This document shows, piece by piece, positions 1-7,700 of a stretch of 64,000 bases of DNA. This DNA comes from Brevundimonas subvibrioides (GTDB lineage Bacteria; Pseudomonadota; Alphaproteobacteria; Caulobacterales; Caulobacteraceae). The notes below the pieces were generated by a model, which saw only the letters and a list, made by a program, of their open reading frames with translations, was not told where the DNA came from and made no database searches. Within the stretch, counting starts at the first letter, position 1. Each line of letters starts with the position of its first letter. The DNA lies in NCBI RefSeq assembly GCF_002280785.1, contig NZ_NCEQ01000007.1, positions 310,001-374,000 on the forward strand, in the 5' to 3' direction. The position numbers and the translations under genes were made by a program.

Positions 1-1
1 C

Positions 2-100
2 TCGCCCGAGCTGCTGGCGCGCAGGAAGGCGCTGGGAGGCCGAACGATCGAGGCCGTGGGACTGCGTTTGGGGGCCGTGGCGACAAGGGCGGAGGGCTGA
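2..100 (+). CDS. C-terminal fragment of an unidentified protein
   Basis: An open frame runs from the window edge to TGA at 98-100 and encodes the last 32 residues of a protein, ending GAVATRAEG. Codon use fits the GC-rich coding bias of the neighbours (G/C at most third positions). The fragment is basic and shows no motif I can assign. The start and most of the gene lie outside the window, so no function is proposed. Confidence 0.5.
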   Translation, partial: SPELLARRKALGGRTIEAVGLRLGAVATRAEG

Positions 101-168
101 AACGAAAAGAGCGCTCCTGACGGGGCGCCCTTTCGATCCTATCCGGGGGTTGGACGCCCCTGAATAAA

Positions 169-245
169 TGGTCGGAGTGAGAGGATTCGAACCTCCGACC
201 CCTGCCTCCCGAAGGCAGTGCTCTACCAGACTGAGCCACACTCCG
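169..245 (-). tRNA. tRNA-Pro (anticodon CGG)
   Basis: On the minus strand the sequence begins CGGAGTG and ends CACTCCG-A-CCA, a perfect 7-bp acceptor stem with encoded CCA. The anticodon arm is CTGCC-TTCGGGA-GGCAG, so the anticodon is CGG and it reads CCG proline codons. The T-arm contains GTTCGAATC. A good housekeeping promoter lies just upstream at 259-287. It is one of three proline tRNAs seen in the window. Confidence 0.96.
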
Positions 246-258
246 ACTTGGAGGCGGG

Positions 259-287
259 CTTATAGCGAGGGGTTTCGGAGGCTGCAA
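259..287 (-). promoter_or_regulatory. Candidate housekeeping promoter of tRNA-Pro(CGG)
   Basis: Read on the minus strand: TTGCAGC (287-281), 14 nt spacer, GCTATAAG (266-259). This matches the Caulobacter sigma-73 pattern TTGACGS-N10-14-GCTANAWC at 5 of 7 and 7 of 8 positions. It ends 14 nt before the tRNA 5' end. Confidence 0.6.
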
Positions 288-400
288 GCGCCTTCCGGGG
301 CTTTGCAAAATAGTCCGGAAACCGGGTGTTGCATCCCCGGCGGCCTTGGCGTATTCGACCGCCTCCCTCGGGCCTAGGCCCTCGGGCGCACCGGTCCTGC

Positions 401-474
401 TGGGGAATGGTGTAATGGTAACACTCCGGTTTTTGGTACCGTCATTCAAGGTTCGAGTCCTTGTTCCCCAGCCA
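401..474 (+). tRNA. tRNA-Gln (anticodon TTG)
   Basis: The sequence begins TGGGGAA and ends TTCCCCA-G-CCA, giving a paired acceptor stem and encoded CCA. The anticodon loop TTTTGGT carries TTG, which reads CAA glutamine. The T-arm has GTTCGAGTC. It stands alone between tRNA-Pro and the kinase-like gene. Confidence 0.95.
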
Positions 475-522
475 TCGGCCTTCCGGGCAGTCCAGCCATG
501 ACCACGCCCTCTGGGGCGGGCG

Positions 523-1125
523 TCAGTGCGTCGTGTCGGGCCGTATCGGCAGGCGCACGCGGATGCCGACACCGGCTCCGGCCGCGGATTCGATGACCAT
601 GGCGCCGCCCAGATGGGCGACCAACCCCTCCACCAGCGCCAGGCCGTCCCGCTTGGCGAGGTCATCCGCGCCGATCCCCGAATCGCGAACCACCAGGCTG
701 ACGCCGTCGGAGGCCCGGGAACAGGCGATGGCGATGGAGCCCCGCCGGCCGTCCGGGAAGGCGTGGCGCACGGCGTTGGACATCAACTCGTGCACGATGA
801 TGGCCAGGGGCAGGGCGTGGTTTTCCGGCAGGGCGGCCGGGGCGGCGCGCAGATCGATGCGCACGCCGCGAGTCTCGCAGGTCCGCCGCCAGAAGCCCGT
901 CGCGTCATCCAGGTAGGCGGCGAAATCGACCGACCCGCCCTCGACCACGCGGCGACGGATCAGACCCATGGCGGCGACCATGTCGCTGAGCCAGGTCAGA
1001 TGGCGCCGGCTCTCGGAATCCTCGACGCTGCGCAGCCGGATGCCGACCAGCGCCTGGAGCAGCGGATAGCCGCCAGGCAGCGGAGGATCGATCTCGGCGA
1101 TTCTCGGTTCCGCATCAGCGGCCAT
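523..1125 (-). CDS. Histidine-kinase-like protein without a phosphoacceptor motif
   Basis: 200 aa, soluble, no sensor or membrane segment. Residues 20-60 resemble the dimerisation helices of HisKA_2 sensor kinases (LLQALVGIRLRSVEDSESRR). The HATPase domain follows with N-box HELMSNAVRHAF (112-123), G1 box VRDSGIG (146-152) and G2 GLALV (161-165). The conserved HRxKN phosphoacceptor box that should precede the first helix is replaced by PPLPGGYP, so ATP binding looks intact but autophosphorylation on the usual His does not. It is divergent from a single-domain response regulator at 1250. It may act as a pseudokinase or a phosphotransfer partner such as ChpT-like dimers; the exact role is unknown. 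Confidence 0.75.
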   Translation of the reverse strand: MAADAEPRIAEIDPPLPGGYPLLQALVGIRLRSVEDSESRRHLTWLSDMVAAMGLIRRRVVEGGSVDFAAYLDDATGFWRRTCETRGVRIDLRAAPAALPENHALPLAIIVHELMSNAVRHAFPDGRRGSIAIACSRASDGVSLVVRDSGIGADDLAKRDGLALVEGLVAHLGGAMVIESAAGAGVGIRVRLPIRPDTTH

Positions 1126-1169
1126 TCGCCCCCCAAGGCGTGCAAATCAGAGATTCTGATACCTCACGG

Positions 1170-1194
1170 TGAACCAACCGTCCAAGCGCGCGTT
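1170..1194 (+). promoter_or_regulatory. Possible EcfG (general stress sigma) promoter
   Basis: TGAAC (1170-1174), 16 nt spacer, CGTT (1191-1194), against the alphaproteobacterial EcfG/SigT pattern GGAAC-N16/17-CGTT: one mismatch in the -35. It lies 55 nt before the GTG of the response regulator. Short motif, so it could be chance. Confidence 0.3.
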
Positions 1195-1249
1195 CGGATT
1201 GTGCGGTAACCGACACAGTAAGCTTTACGACCGTCGGCGGTGCGCTTTG

Positions 1250-1714
1250 GTGAGTAGATTGCAGCAGACGTCTGACCTGCGGGTCATGATCGTGGAGGAC
1301 CAGGCCATCCTCGCGATGGAACTGGAACTCGTGCTCGGCGACGCCGGGTGCGACGTTGTCGGTTGCGCCATGGATCGCAAAGGCGCCTTCGAGATCGCCG
1401 AGCGCGAGCGGCCCAGGCTGGCCCTGGTGGATGTCAACCTGCTGGACGGGACGACCGGGCCGCAGATCGCGCATCGACTGGTGAGCGACTACGGCATGGC
1501 CGTGATCTTCCTGACCGCGAACCCGGAACAGATTCCCGATGGATTCGCGGGCGCGCTGGGCGCGGTGTCCAAGCCGTTCGATGAGCAGACGATCCGCGCC
1601 GTGGTCGCCTTCGCGCAGCGTTTTATCCTGACCCGGAAGGTGGACGCTCCGCCGAGGCGGTTCCGGCTGGCGCCGTGGCTGACCACGCCACCGGCGGACA
1701 TCGCCCCGCACTGA
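1250..1714 (+). CDS. Single-domain response regulator (CheY-like receiver)
   Basis: 154 aa from GTG 1250; ATG 1286 (just before IVED) would give a 142-aa form. The receiver domain fills residues 11-120: acidic pair ED at 16-17, phosphoacceptor Asp61 in LALVDVNLLDG, Thr89 in FLTAN and Lys108 in VSKPF. There is no DNA-binding output domain, only a basic tail of about 30 residues. It is divergent from the kinase-like gene at 523-1125, which suggests a functional pair. The stop TGA abuts the opposing stop of the acetyltransferase, forming TGATCA. Confidence 0.85.
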   Translation: MSRLQQTSDLRVMIVEDQAILAMELELVLGDAGCDVVGCAMDRKGAFEIAERERPRLALVDVNLLDGTTGPQIAHRLVSDYGMAVIFLTANPEQIPDGFAGALGAVSKPFDEQTIRAVVAFAQRFILTRKVDAPPRRFRLAPWLTTPPADIAPH

Positions 1715-2263
1715 TCAGGCTAGACCTCCGGTCAGGTCGATGCCCGGAGCCTTGGGCGGGACGCCGGTCGGATCGAGATCAAGCTGCATCAGTTGGACGT
1801 CCAGCCAGCGATCGAACTTCCAGCCGACCTGATGGTAGCGACCCACACGGCTGAATCCGAGGCGCTCGTGCAGGCCGATGGACGCCTGACTGGTCGCGCT
1901 GTCGCTGATGGCGCCGATAATATGGCGCAGGCCCAGCGCTCTCGCCCGATCGATCAGGGCGGCCAGCAGGGCGCGGCCGACGCCGTGGCCGCGCGCGGTC
2001 TCCTCGACGTAGATCGATCCCTCGACGCCGTAGCGATAGGCCGGACGCGGCCGGAACGGCGAGGCGTAGGCGTAGCCGGCGAAGGCGCCGTCGATCTCGG
2101 CCACGAACCACGGCAGGCCCCTGGCGCGCACGGCTTCGAAACGGTCGGTCATCTCGGCCAGCGAGGGCGGCTCCAGCTCGAACGTCGCCGTGCCGGTCAG
2201 AACCTCGCGGCCGTAGAGGGCCGTGATGGCGGGGAGATCGTCGGGTGTCGCCTCCCGGATCAC
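1715..2263 (-). CDS. GNAT family N-acetyltransferase (phosphinothricin acetyltransferase-like)
   Basis: 182 aa starting IREATPDDLPAITALYGREV, typical of the Pat/Bar-like N-acyltransferases that acetylate small amines. The acetyl-CoA loop is GHGVGRALLAALI, followed by LGLRHIIGAIS and a C-terminal GFSRVGRYHQVGWKFDRWLD, the characteristic family ending. The GTG start overlaps the stop of the upstream peptidase as GTGA (2260-2263), so the two are translationally coupled. Substrate unknown; candidates are phosphinothricin-like compounds, methionine sulfoximine or amino-acid derivatives. Confidence 0.85.
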   Translation of the reverse strand: MIREATPDDLPAITALYGREVLTGTATFELEPPSLAEMTDRFEAVRARGLPWFVAEIDGAFAGYAYASPFRPRPAYRYGVEGSIYVEETARGHGVGRALLAALIDRARALGLRHIIGAISDSATSQASIGLHERLGFSRVGRYHQVGWKFDRWLDVQLMQLDLDPTGVPPKAPGIDLTGGLA

Positions 2264-4476
2264 GCGGGCTCCCACCCCCGCTGGATCGCCCAGATCGCGA
2301 AGGCGTAGTCGTGGGCGACCTCCTTCAGATAATCGAAACGGCCGGAGGCGCCGCCGTGGCCGGCCTCCATATTGATCTTGAGGAGTACAGGTTTCCCGGA
2401 GGTGGTCGCGGGACGAAGTTTCGCCACCCACTTCTCCGGCTCCCAGTAGGTCACGCGGGGGTCGGACAGGCCGCCTGTGGCGAGGATGGCCGGATAGGCC
2501 TTCGGGCCGACGTTGTCGTAGGGGCTGTAGCTGGCGATGTAGTCGTAGGCCTCGGCGTCCTCGATCGGATTGCCCCACTCGGGCCATTCCGGCGGCGTCA
2601 GGGGCAGGCTGACGTCCGACATGGTGTTGATCACGTCCACGAACGGCACCTGGCCGATGACCCCGGCCCAGAGCTCGGGCCTCATGTTGGTCACCGCCCC
2701 CATCAGCAGGCCGCCTGCGGACCCCCCTTGCGCCACGATGTTCCCGGCGCGGGCGTAGTCGCGGCTGATCAGATGGTCGGCGGCGGCCGTGAAGTCCGTG
2801 AAGGTGTTCTTCTTCTTGAATTTGCGTCCGTCCAGGAACCAGCCCCAGCCCTTGTCCGAGCCGCCCCGGATGTGGGCGATGGCGTAGATCCAGCCGCGAT
2901 CGACCAGCGACAGCCTTCCGGTCGAGAAGCTGGCCGACATCGGGATGCCGTAGGAGCCGTAGCCGTACAGCAGCAGGGGTGCGGACCCGTCGACGGGCGT
3001 CGAGCGACGACGCAGAACAGTGACCGGCACCAGCTTGCCGTCCGTCGCAGCGGCGTTCAGTCGCTCGACGACATAGTCCGCGGGGTCGTGGCCCGAGGGG
3101 ACTTCCTGGACCTTGCGCAAGGTCCGCTCACGGGTGGCGAGGTCGTAGTCGTAGGTCGAAGTGGGCGTCGACGGCGAGTTGTAGCCGTAGCGCATCGTCG
3201 TGGTTTCGAACTCCGACGCCCCGGCCAGCGACAGGGCGTAGGCGGGTTCGTCGACCGCGATCTCGTGCTCGTCGCCCGCGCGGCTGCGGATGACGATCTT
3301 CGTATTGGCGTCGGCGCGTTCCTGCCGGGCGAGGAAGCTCTTGACCACGGCCACGCCCTCGATGAAGCGGCCGGGCGTGTGGGGGACCAGGTCCTCCCAG
3401 CTGGCGCGGGCGGGTCTTTCGGTCGGGGTCTGGACAATCTTGAAGTCGATGGCGTCGTCGGCGTTGGTGCGGATGACCCAGCGGTCCTGCCAGTGATCGA
3501 CGTCGTAACGGAGGGCTACCTCGCGCTCAGCCAGGACGACGGGCAGGTTGGTCGGCCGCTGGCCGGAGATGTAGCGGGCCTCCGAGGTCTCCTGATTCTG
3601 GATCGAGATGACGATGAAGGCGTCGTCGGAGGTGCGTTCGACGCCCATGAACATGCCGTCGTCGGCTTCCTCGTAGACCAGGGTCGTTTCGCCGCCGCGG
3701 GAGGGGCGGCGGAAGATCTTGTCCGGGCGGCCGTTGTCGTCGCGGTTGGTCCAGAAGATCCAGCAGGAGCAGGGCGAGAAGGTGAAGTTGCCGGTCGCCG
3801 ACGGGATCGGGTCGGGCAGGACCTCGCCGGTCGCGAGGTCGCGGGTGTAGATGTGGTGGACCTCCGACCCCTGGGCGTCCTCGGCCCAGGCGAACAGGGT
3901 GTGGTCGGGGCTGTGCTCGACGGCCGAGACCTCCGAATAGGCCTTGCCCTCGGCCAGCAGGTTGCAGTCCAGCAGCAACTCTGGCGTCGGGGCGACGATG
4001 AAGGTCTTGGTCACCTGTCGACCGTCGGCGATCCAGGTCCCCTGGCGCTCGACGCGCATATAGCGGGGGTGCTGGTCGCCGGTGCGGTATTCGGTGAAAT
4101 ACTCCCAAGGGCCGTCGGGCGAGGGGACGGACGAATCGTCCTCCTTGATGCGGCCCTTCATCTCCTCGAACAGCTGCCCCTGCAGCGGGAGGGTCGAGGC
4201 CAGCATGGCCTCGCGATAGGCGTTCTCGGCCTCCAGGTGCGCCTTGACGTCGGCCTTGATCAGGGTCGGGTCGCGCAGGACGGCCTGCCAGCTGTCATCC
4301 TTCATCCACTGATAGTCATCGGTGCGTGTGCGCCCCAACTGTTCGATGACGACGGGAATCTTCCGGGCGACGGGGGGCGTAGGCGACATCTGGGCTCCGG
4401 GGGAACGGGCGAGGGCGGGGGAGGCGGCGGCGAGCGCCGAGGCGGCGGTCGTGACGACGAATTCACGGCGGTTCAT
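2260..4476 (-). CDS. Exported S9 family peptidase, oligopeptidase B-like
   Basis: 738 aa. The N-terminus NRREFVVTTAASALAAASPALA is a Tat-type signal peptide, so the enzyme is probably periplasmic, unlike cytosolic PtrB of E. coli. An N-terminal beta-propeller segment starts near YQWMKDDSW. The C-terminal alpha/beta-hydrolase domain carries Ser586 in GGSAGG, Asp672 in GGLSDPRV and His707 in EAGHGG, in register with the PtrB triad. It would cleave short peptides after basic residues. AGGGGAG lies about 9 nt before the ATG. It is followed by the coupled acetyltransferase gene. Confidence 0.92.
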   Translation of the reverse strand: MNRREFVVTTAASALAAASPALARSPGAQMSPTPPVARKIPVVIEQLGRTRTDDYQWMKDDSWQAVLRDPTLIKADVKAHLEAENAYREAMLASTLPLQGQLFEEMKGRIKEDDSSVPSPDGPWEYFTEYRTGDQHPRYMRVERQGTWIADGRQVTKTFIVAPTPELLLDCNLLAEGKAYSEVSAVEHSPDHTLFAWAEDAQGSEVHHIYTRDLATGEVLPDPIPSATGNFTFSPCSCWIFWTNRDDNGRPDKIFRRPSRGGETTLVYEEADDGMFMGVERTSDDAFIVISIQNQETSEARYISGQRPTNLPVVLAEREVALRYDVDHWQDRWVIRTNADDAIDFKIVQTPTERPARASWEDLVPHTPGRFIEGVAVVKSFLARQERADANTKIVIRSRAGDEHEIAVDEPAYALSLAGASEFETTTMRYGYNSPSTPTSTYDYDLATRERTLRKVQEVPSGHDPADYVVERLNAAATDGKLVPVTVLRRRSTPVDGSAPLLLYGYGSYGIPMSASFSTGRLSLVDRGWIYAIAHIRGGSDKGWGWFLDGRKFKKKNTFTDFTAAADHLISRDYARAGNIVAQGGSAGGLLMGAVTNMRPELWAGVIGQVPFVDVINTMSDVSLPLTPPEWPEWGNPIEDAEAYDYIASYSPYDNVGPKAYPAILATGGLSDPRVTYWEPEKWVAKLRPATTSGKPVLLKINMEAGHGGASGRFDYLKEVAHDYAFAIWAIQRGWEPA

Positions 4477-4564
4477 CGTGGTCGCTCCCCTGTAAGTCAG
4501 TGGCGCAGCTTGTGCGACCGGCATGCACGCCGTCAAATGCACCGCCCGTCCACGAAGGTTGCCC

Positions 4565-5356
4565 ATGATCGAGATCCCGCCCGCCCAGGACGCCGCGCCC
4601 CCGCCGATCGTCGCCCCTGTCTGGGACCTGACGGTCGGTCTGATCGACGCGACGGTGCAGCTGGACCAGCCGTCGGGGCCGACCACGCGGACCGTGGGCA
4701 CCGGGTTTCTGATCCAGGCGCCGAGGCCCGACGGGACGCCGCGGGTCGTTCTGGTGACCGCGGCCCACGTGCTGGAGACCATGAACGAGGCCGAGGCGCG
4801 GATCGGCTGGCGCACGGCGCTGGGTGACGGGACGTGGCGTTTTGATCCCGAGCCCCTGACGATCCGCGACGCAGAGGGGCTTCCGCTGTGGACCCAGCAT
4901 CCGGATCGCGATGTGGCTGTGATGGAGGTGCAGGCCCCGGAAGCCTTTGCCCGGGCGGCGATCCCCCTGGGCTGGCTTGCGGACGAGAACGCCTTCGACG
5001 CCTGGCAGGTGGGGCCGGGGGATGAGCTGTTGTCGCTGGGCTTTCCACGCGGACTGTCGGCGAATCGGGCGGGCTTCCCGATCCTGAGGGTGGGCCGGGT
5101 CGCCTCCTGGCCCCTGTCGCCGGTCAGCGCCTTCCCGACCTTCCTGCTGGATTTCACCGTCTTCCCGGGCAACTCTGGAGGGCCGGTCTTCTGGACCCCG
5201 AGCGCGCGGAAGCGTCCCGGCACGACGGAGCCGGAGACCGCCTTCATCGCCGGCCTGCTGAGCCAGGAGGTGAGGGTCAACGGCGAACAGCTGGAGATCG
5301 GGGTGGTGACCCACGCCGTCTATGTCCGCGAGGCGATCGCGCTGCTGGACAAATAG
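4565..5356 (+). CDS. Trypsin-like serine protease (S1/Do-type fold)
   Basis: 263 aa from ATG 4565, preceded by GAAGG with a 6-nt gap; an in-frame ATG at 4523 lacks such a site. The triad is visible: His68 in VTAAHV, Asp116 in DRDVAVMEV and Ser204 in FPGNSGGPVF. No signal peptide, PDZ domain or membrane segment is seen, so it appears cytosolic and stand-alone. It is divergent from the oligopeptidase B-like gene. A structured intergenic element begins 29 nt after its stop. Confidence 0.85.
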   Translation: MIEIPPAQDAAPPPIVAPVWDLTVGLIDATVQLDQPSGPTTRTVGTGFLIQAPRPDGTPRVVLVTAAHVLETMNEAEARIGWRTALGDGTWRFDPEPLTIRDAEGLPLWTQHPDRDVAVMEVQAPEAFARAAIPLGWLADENAFDAWQVGPGDELLSLGFPRGLSANRAGFPILRVGRVASWPLSPVSAFPTFLLDFTVFPGNSGGPVFWTPSARKRPGTTEPETAFIAGLLSQEVRVNGEQLEIGVVTHAVYVREAIALLDK

Positions 5357-5385
5357 CCTCCGGACGACGCTCAGCCCGGGCTGGA

Positions 5386-5527
5386 TTGGACTCTGGAAAA
5401 ACAGAGTCCAAAGAGTCCAACGGGACGAAAACTTCTAGCGTGTTCAGGATGTTGGAACGATGTCCTGATTGGACTCGAGTCCAATGTGAGTCCAGCGCCC
5501 TGACCTGGTCCGACGATTTCAAAGACC
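5386..5527 (+). repeat. Structured intergenic element, copy 1
   Basis: It opens with TGGACTCTGGAAAAA and CAGAGTCCAAA (a 9-bp hairpin, TGGACTCTG/CAGAGTCCA). It then holds a second GAGTCCAA, the perfect 18-bp palindrome ATTGGACTCGAGTCCAAT at 5468-5485, another GAGTCCA, and ends TCAAAGACC (5519-5527). Copy 2 at 24518-24675 shares the opening, the CAGAGTCCAAA block, a palindrome at the same place and the TCAAAGACC end. Both follow a plus-strand gene. Its function is unknown; strand is assigned by comparison only. Confidence 0.6.
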
Positions 5528-5603
5528 TCCGTGTCGAGGTGGGTGCGGCTCTCCTGTCGCGCAAGGAGGATTTAGGAATAAATCCTCCCGCATCCTTCCA
5601 GAG

Positions 5604-5728
5604 CCCTCCGTCATCCTCGGGCTTGACCCGAGGACCCAGCCCTCGAGTCTGGAAGCGGGCAGTGATCGTGGGGATAGCGGTGAGGCTGGGTTCTCGGGTT
5701 CGCTTCGCGCCCCGAGGATGACGGAGGG
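5604..5728. repeat. Long inverted repeat (REP-like) between convergent genes
   Basis: Perfect 18-bp arms: CCCTCCGTCATCCTCGGG (5604-5621) and its complement at 5711-5728. A second inner pair is formed around ACCCGAGGACCCAGCC and GGCTGGGTTCTCGGGT. It sits between the protease gene (ends 5356) and the acyl-CoA dehydrogenase gene (ends 5762 from the other side). With copy 1 of the structured element it accounts for most of the 405-bp spacer. Such palindromes are common between genes in this group; it may also stop transcription. Confidence 0.7.
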
Positions 5729-5761
5729 GGAGTGTCGAGGGGGGCGGGGAGACGGGGGCGA

Positions 5762-7546
5762 CTAAGCCCCCAGCGCTTCCCGGGTCATCCGCGACAGCAG
5801 GTCTCCGCCCTGACCGATGGCCGCGAGGCGGCTGGAGGCGTGGCCGAGGATGTTGGCGGCATAGACCTCGTAGAGATCGATCTTGCCCTGCAGCCAGGCC
5901 GGATCGCCGTCGTGGGCGTCGAGGCGGGCCCTGGCCGCCAGGGCCCCCCTGGCCAGCATCCAGCCGCCGATGACGTCGCCGAGCAGCTTCAGATAGGCGT
6001 CGGCGGCGGCGAGTACGTCGGCGCCGCGCGCCGCATCGGCCTTGGCGTCGAGGAGCCACAGGGTCGCGTCCTCGACCGCGCCGATGGCGGCGGCGAACCG
6101 CTCGACCGGCTTGCCGGTGTAGATCGCGCCGAGGGCCTTCAGCGTCGCCCTCATCTCGGTGATGAGAGCCTTGGCCGATGCGCCGCCGTCCTGGGACAGT
6201 TTGCGGCCGACAAGGTCTATCGCCTGGATGCCGTTGGTGCCCTCGTAGATCGGGGTGATGCGGGCGTCGCGGTAGTACTGGGCGGCGCCGGTCTCCTCGA
6301 TGAAGCCCATGCCGCCGTGGATCTGGATTCCGTCCGAGGCCACGTCGCAGCCGACGTCGGTGCCCCAGGCCTTGGCGATCGGCACGAACAGATCCTCACG
6401 GCCCTTCCAGGCCCTGCGCTCGTCTTCGGTGGCGGCGTGCCGGGCCATGTCCGCAGCGACCCCGGTGGCGAAACAGATGGCGCGGGCGGCCTCGATCTTC
6501 GCCTTCATGACCGCGAGCGTGCGACGGATATCGGGGTGGTCGATGATCGGGGCGTTGGCCTCTCCGGTCCAGATCGAGCGGCCCTGACGCCGGTCCAGCG
6601 CATAGGCCAGGGCGTGCTGGTAGGCGCCCTCGGCGACGCCGACGCCCTGGACGCCGACGGCCAGGCGAGCGTTGTTCATCATCACGAACATGTGAGCCAG
6701 GCCCTGGTTCGGCTGACCGACCAGCTCGGCGCGGGCGCCTTCGTAGCTCATGACGCAGGTCGGGGAGGCGTGGATGCCCAGCTTGTGCTCGATGCCGACC
6801 GGTCGGAACTCGTTGCGACCGCCGAGCGAGCCGTCGGCCTTGACCTCGAACTTCGACGCCAGGAACAGGCTGATTCCCTTGGGGCCGGGAGGGGCGTCGG
6901 GCAGGCGGGCGAGGACCAGATGGACGATGTTCGGCGTCGCGTCGTGGTCGCCCCAGGTGATGTAGATCTTCTGGCCGTTGAGGGCGTAGGTCCCGTCGCC
7001 GTTCGGCGTCGCGGTCGCCGTCAGGGCGCCCAGGTCCGAGCCTGCGCCCGGCTCGGTCAGGACCATGGCGCCGGTCCATTCGCCGGAGACCAGCCTGGGC
7101 AGATAGGTTGTTTTCTGGTGCTCGGTGCCGACCTGCTCCAGCGCCTCGATCGCCGCCAGCGACAGCATGGGGCACAGGGCGAAGGCCATGTTGGCCGACT
7201 GGATGGTCTCGTAGGCCGCCAGTTCCAGCGCCTTGGGCAGGGCCTGGCCGCCGGCCTCGGCCGAGGCCGTCAGACCGGTCCAGCCGCCCTTGGCGAACTG
7301 GCGATAGGCGTCGGCGAAACCGGGCGCGGCGGTCACCGAGCCGTTGGCGTAGGTCGAACCCTCCTGATCGCCGATGCGGTTCAGCGGGGCCAGCACGCCT
7401 TCGGAGAACTGACCGGCGGCCTCCAGCACGGCGCCCAGAACGTCGGCGTCATAGTCCGGGAAGGCGCCGGTGGCGGCGACCTGGTCGATTCCGGCGATGG
7501 CGGTCAGGCTGAAGGCGAGATCCCGAACGGGGGCGCGATAGGGCAT
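5762..7546 (-). CDS. Acyl-CoA dehydrogenase, large (about 600 aa) subfamily
   Basis: 594 aa starting MPYRAPVRDLAFSL, the conserved opening of the long bacterial acyl-CoA dehydrogenases related to FadE-type and DmdC enzymes. The FAD/substrate motif TEPGAGSDLGAL is followed by NGQKIYITWGDHD, and the C-terminal half has IHGGMGFIEET and ARITPIYEGTNGIQA. It oxidises an acyl-CoA to the 2-enoyl-CoA with electron transfer to ETF. Whether the substrate is a fatty acyl-CoA or methylmercaptopropionyl-CoA cannot be told. It is divergent from cytochrome b561. Confidence 0.9.
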   Translation of the reverse strand: MPYRAPVRDLAFSLTAIAGIDQVAATGAFPDYDADVLGAVLEAAGQFSEGVLAPLNRIGDQEGSTYANGSVTAAPGFADAYRQFAKGGWTGLTASAEAGGQALPKALELAAYETIQSANMAFALCPMLSLAAIEALEQVGTEHQKTTYLPRLVSGEWTGAMVLTEPGAGSDLGALTATATPNGDGTYALNGQKIYITWGDHDATPNIVHLVLARLPDAPPGPKGISLFLASKFEVKADGSLGGRNEFRPVGIEHKLGIHASPTCVMSYEGARAELVGQPNQGLAHMFVMMNNARLAVGVQGVGVAEGAYQHALAYALDRRQGRSIWTGEANAPIIDHPDIRRTLAVMKAKIEAARAICFATGVAADMARHAATEDERRAWKGREDLFVPIAKAWGTDVGCDVASDGIQIHGGMGFIEETGAAQYYRDARITPIYEGTNGIQAIDLVGRKLSQDGGASAKALITEMRATLKALGAIYTGKPVERFAAAIGAVEDATLWLLDAKADAARGADVLAAADAYLKLLGDVIGGWMLARGALAARARLDAHDGDPAWLQGKIDLYEVYAANILGHASSRLAAIGQGGDLLSRMTREALGA

Positions 7547-7700
7547 GGCGGAGGTCTCCGGTCGGGCTGAAGCGTCTTCTTACACAAGTCACGCAGTGCG
7601 TCAGACCTTCTTGCGACGATGCCGTCGCGTCAGGCAAGGGACCGCTTGGCCTGCGCCGTCCGTTGCGGCAAGCTGTCGCCGACGCGACGGGGGAAGATGC

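Noticed and set aside
2245..4827. An 860-codon open frame on the plus strand.
   Set aside because: It is the antisense shadow of the oligopeptidase B-like gene; its protein is low-complexity G/D/R-rich without any motif, as expected from opposite-strand reading of GC-rich codons.
5386..5721. A 111-codon plus-strand frame in the spacer after the protease.
   Set aside because: It runs through the structured element and the long palindrome, has no ribosome binding site and no coding bias.
5732..7570. A 612-codon frame opposite the acyl-CoA dehydrogenase.
   Set aside because: Antisense shadow; the minus-strand product has clear family motifs throughout.
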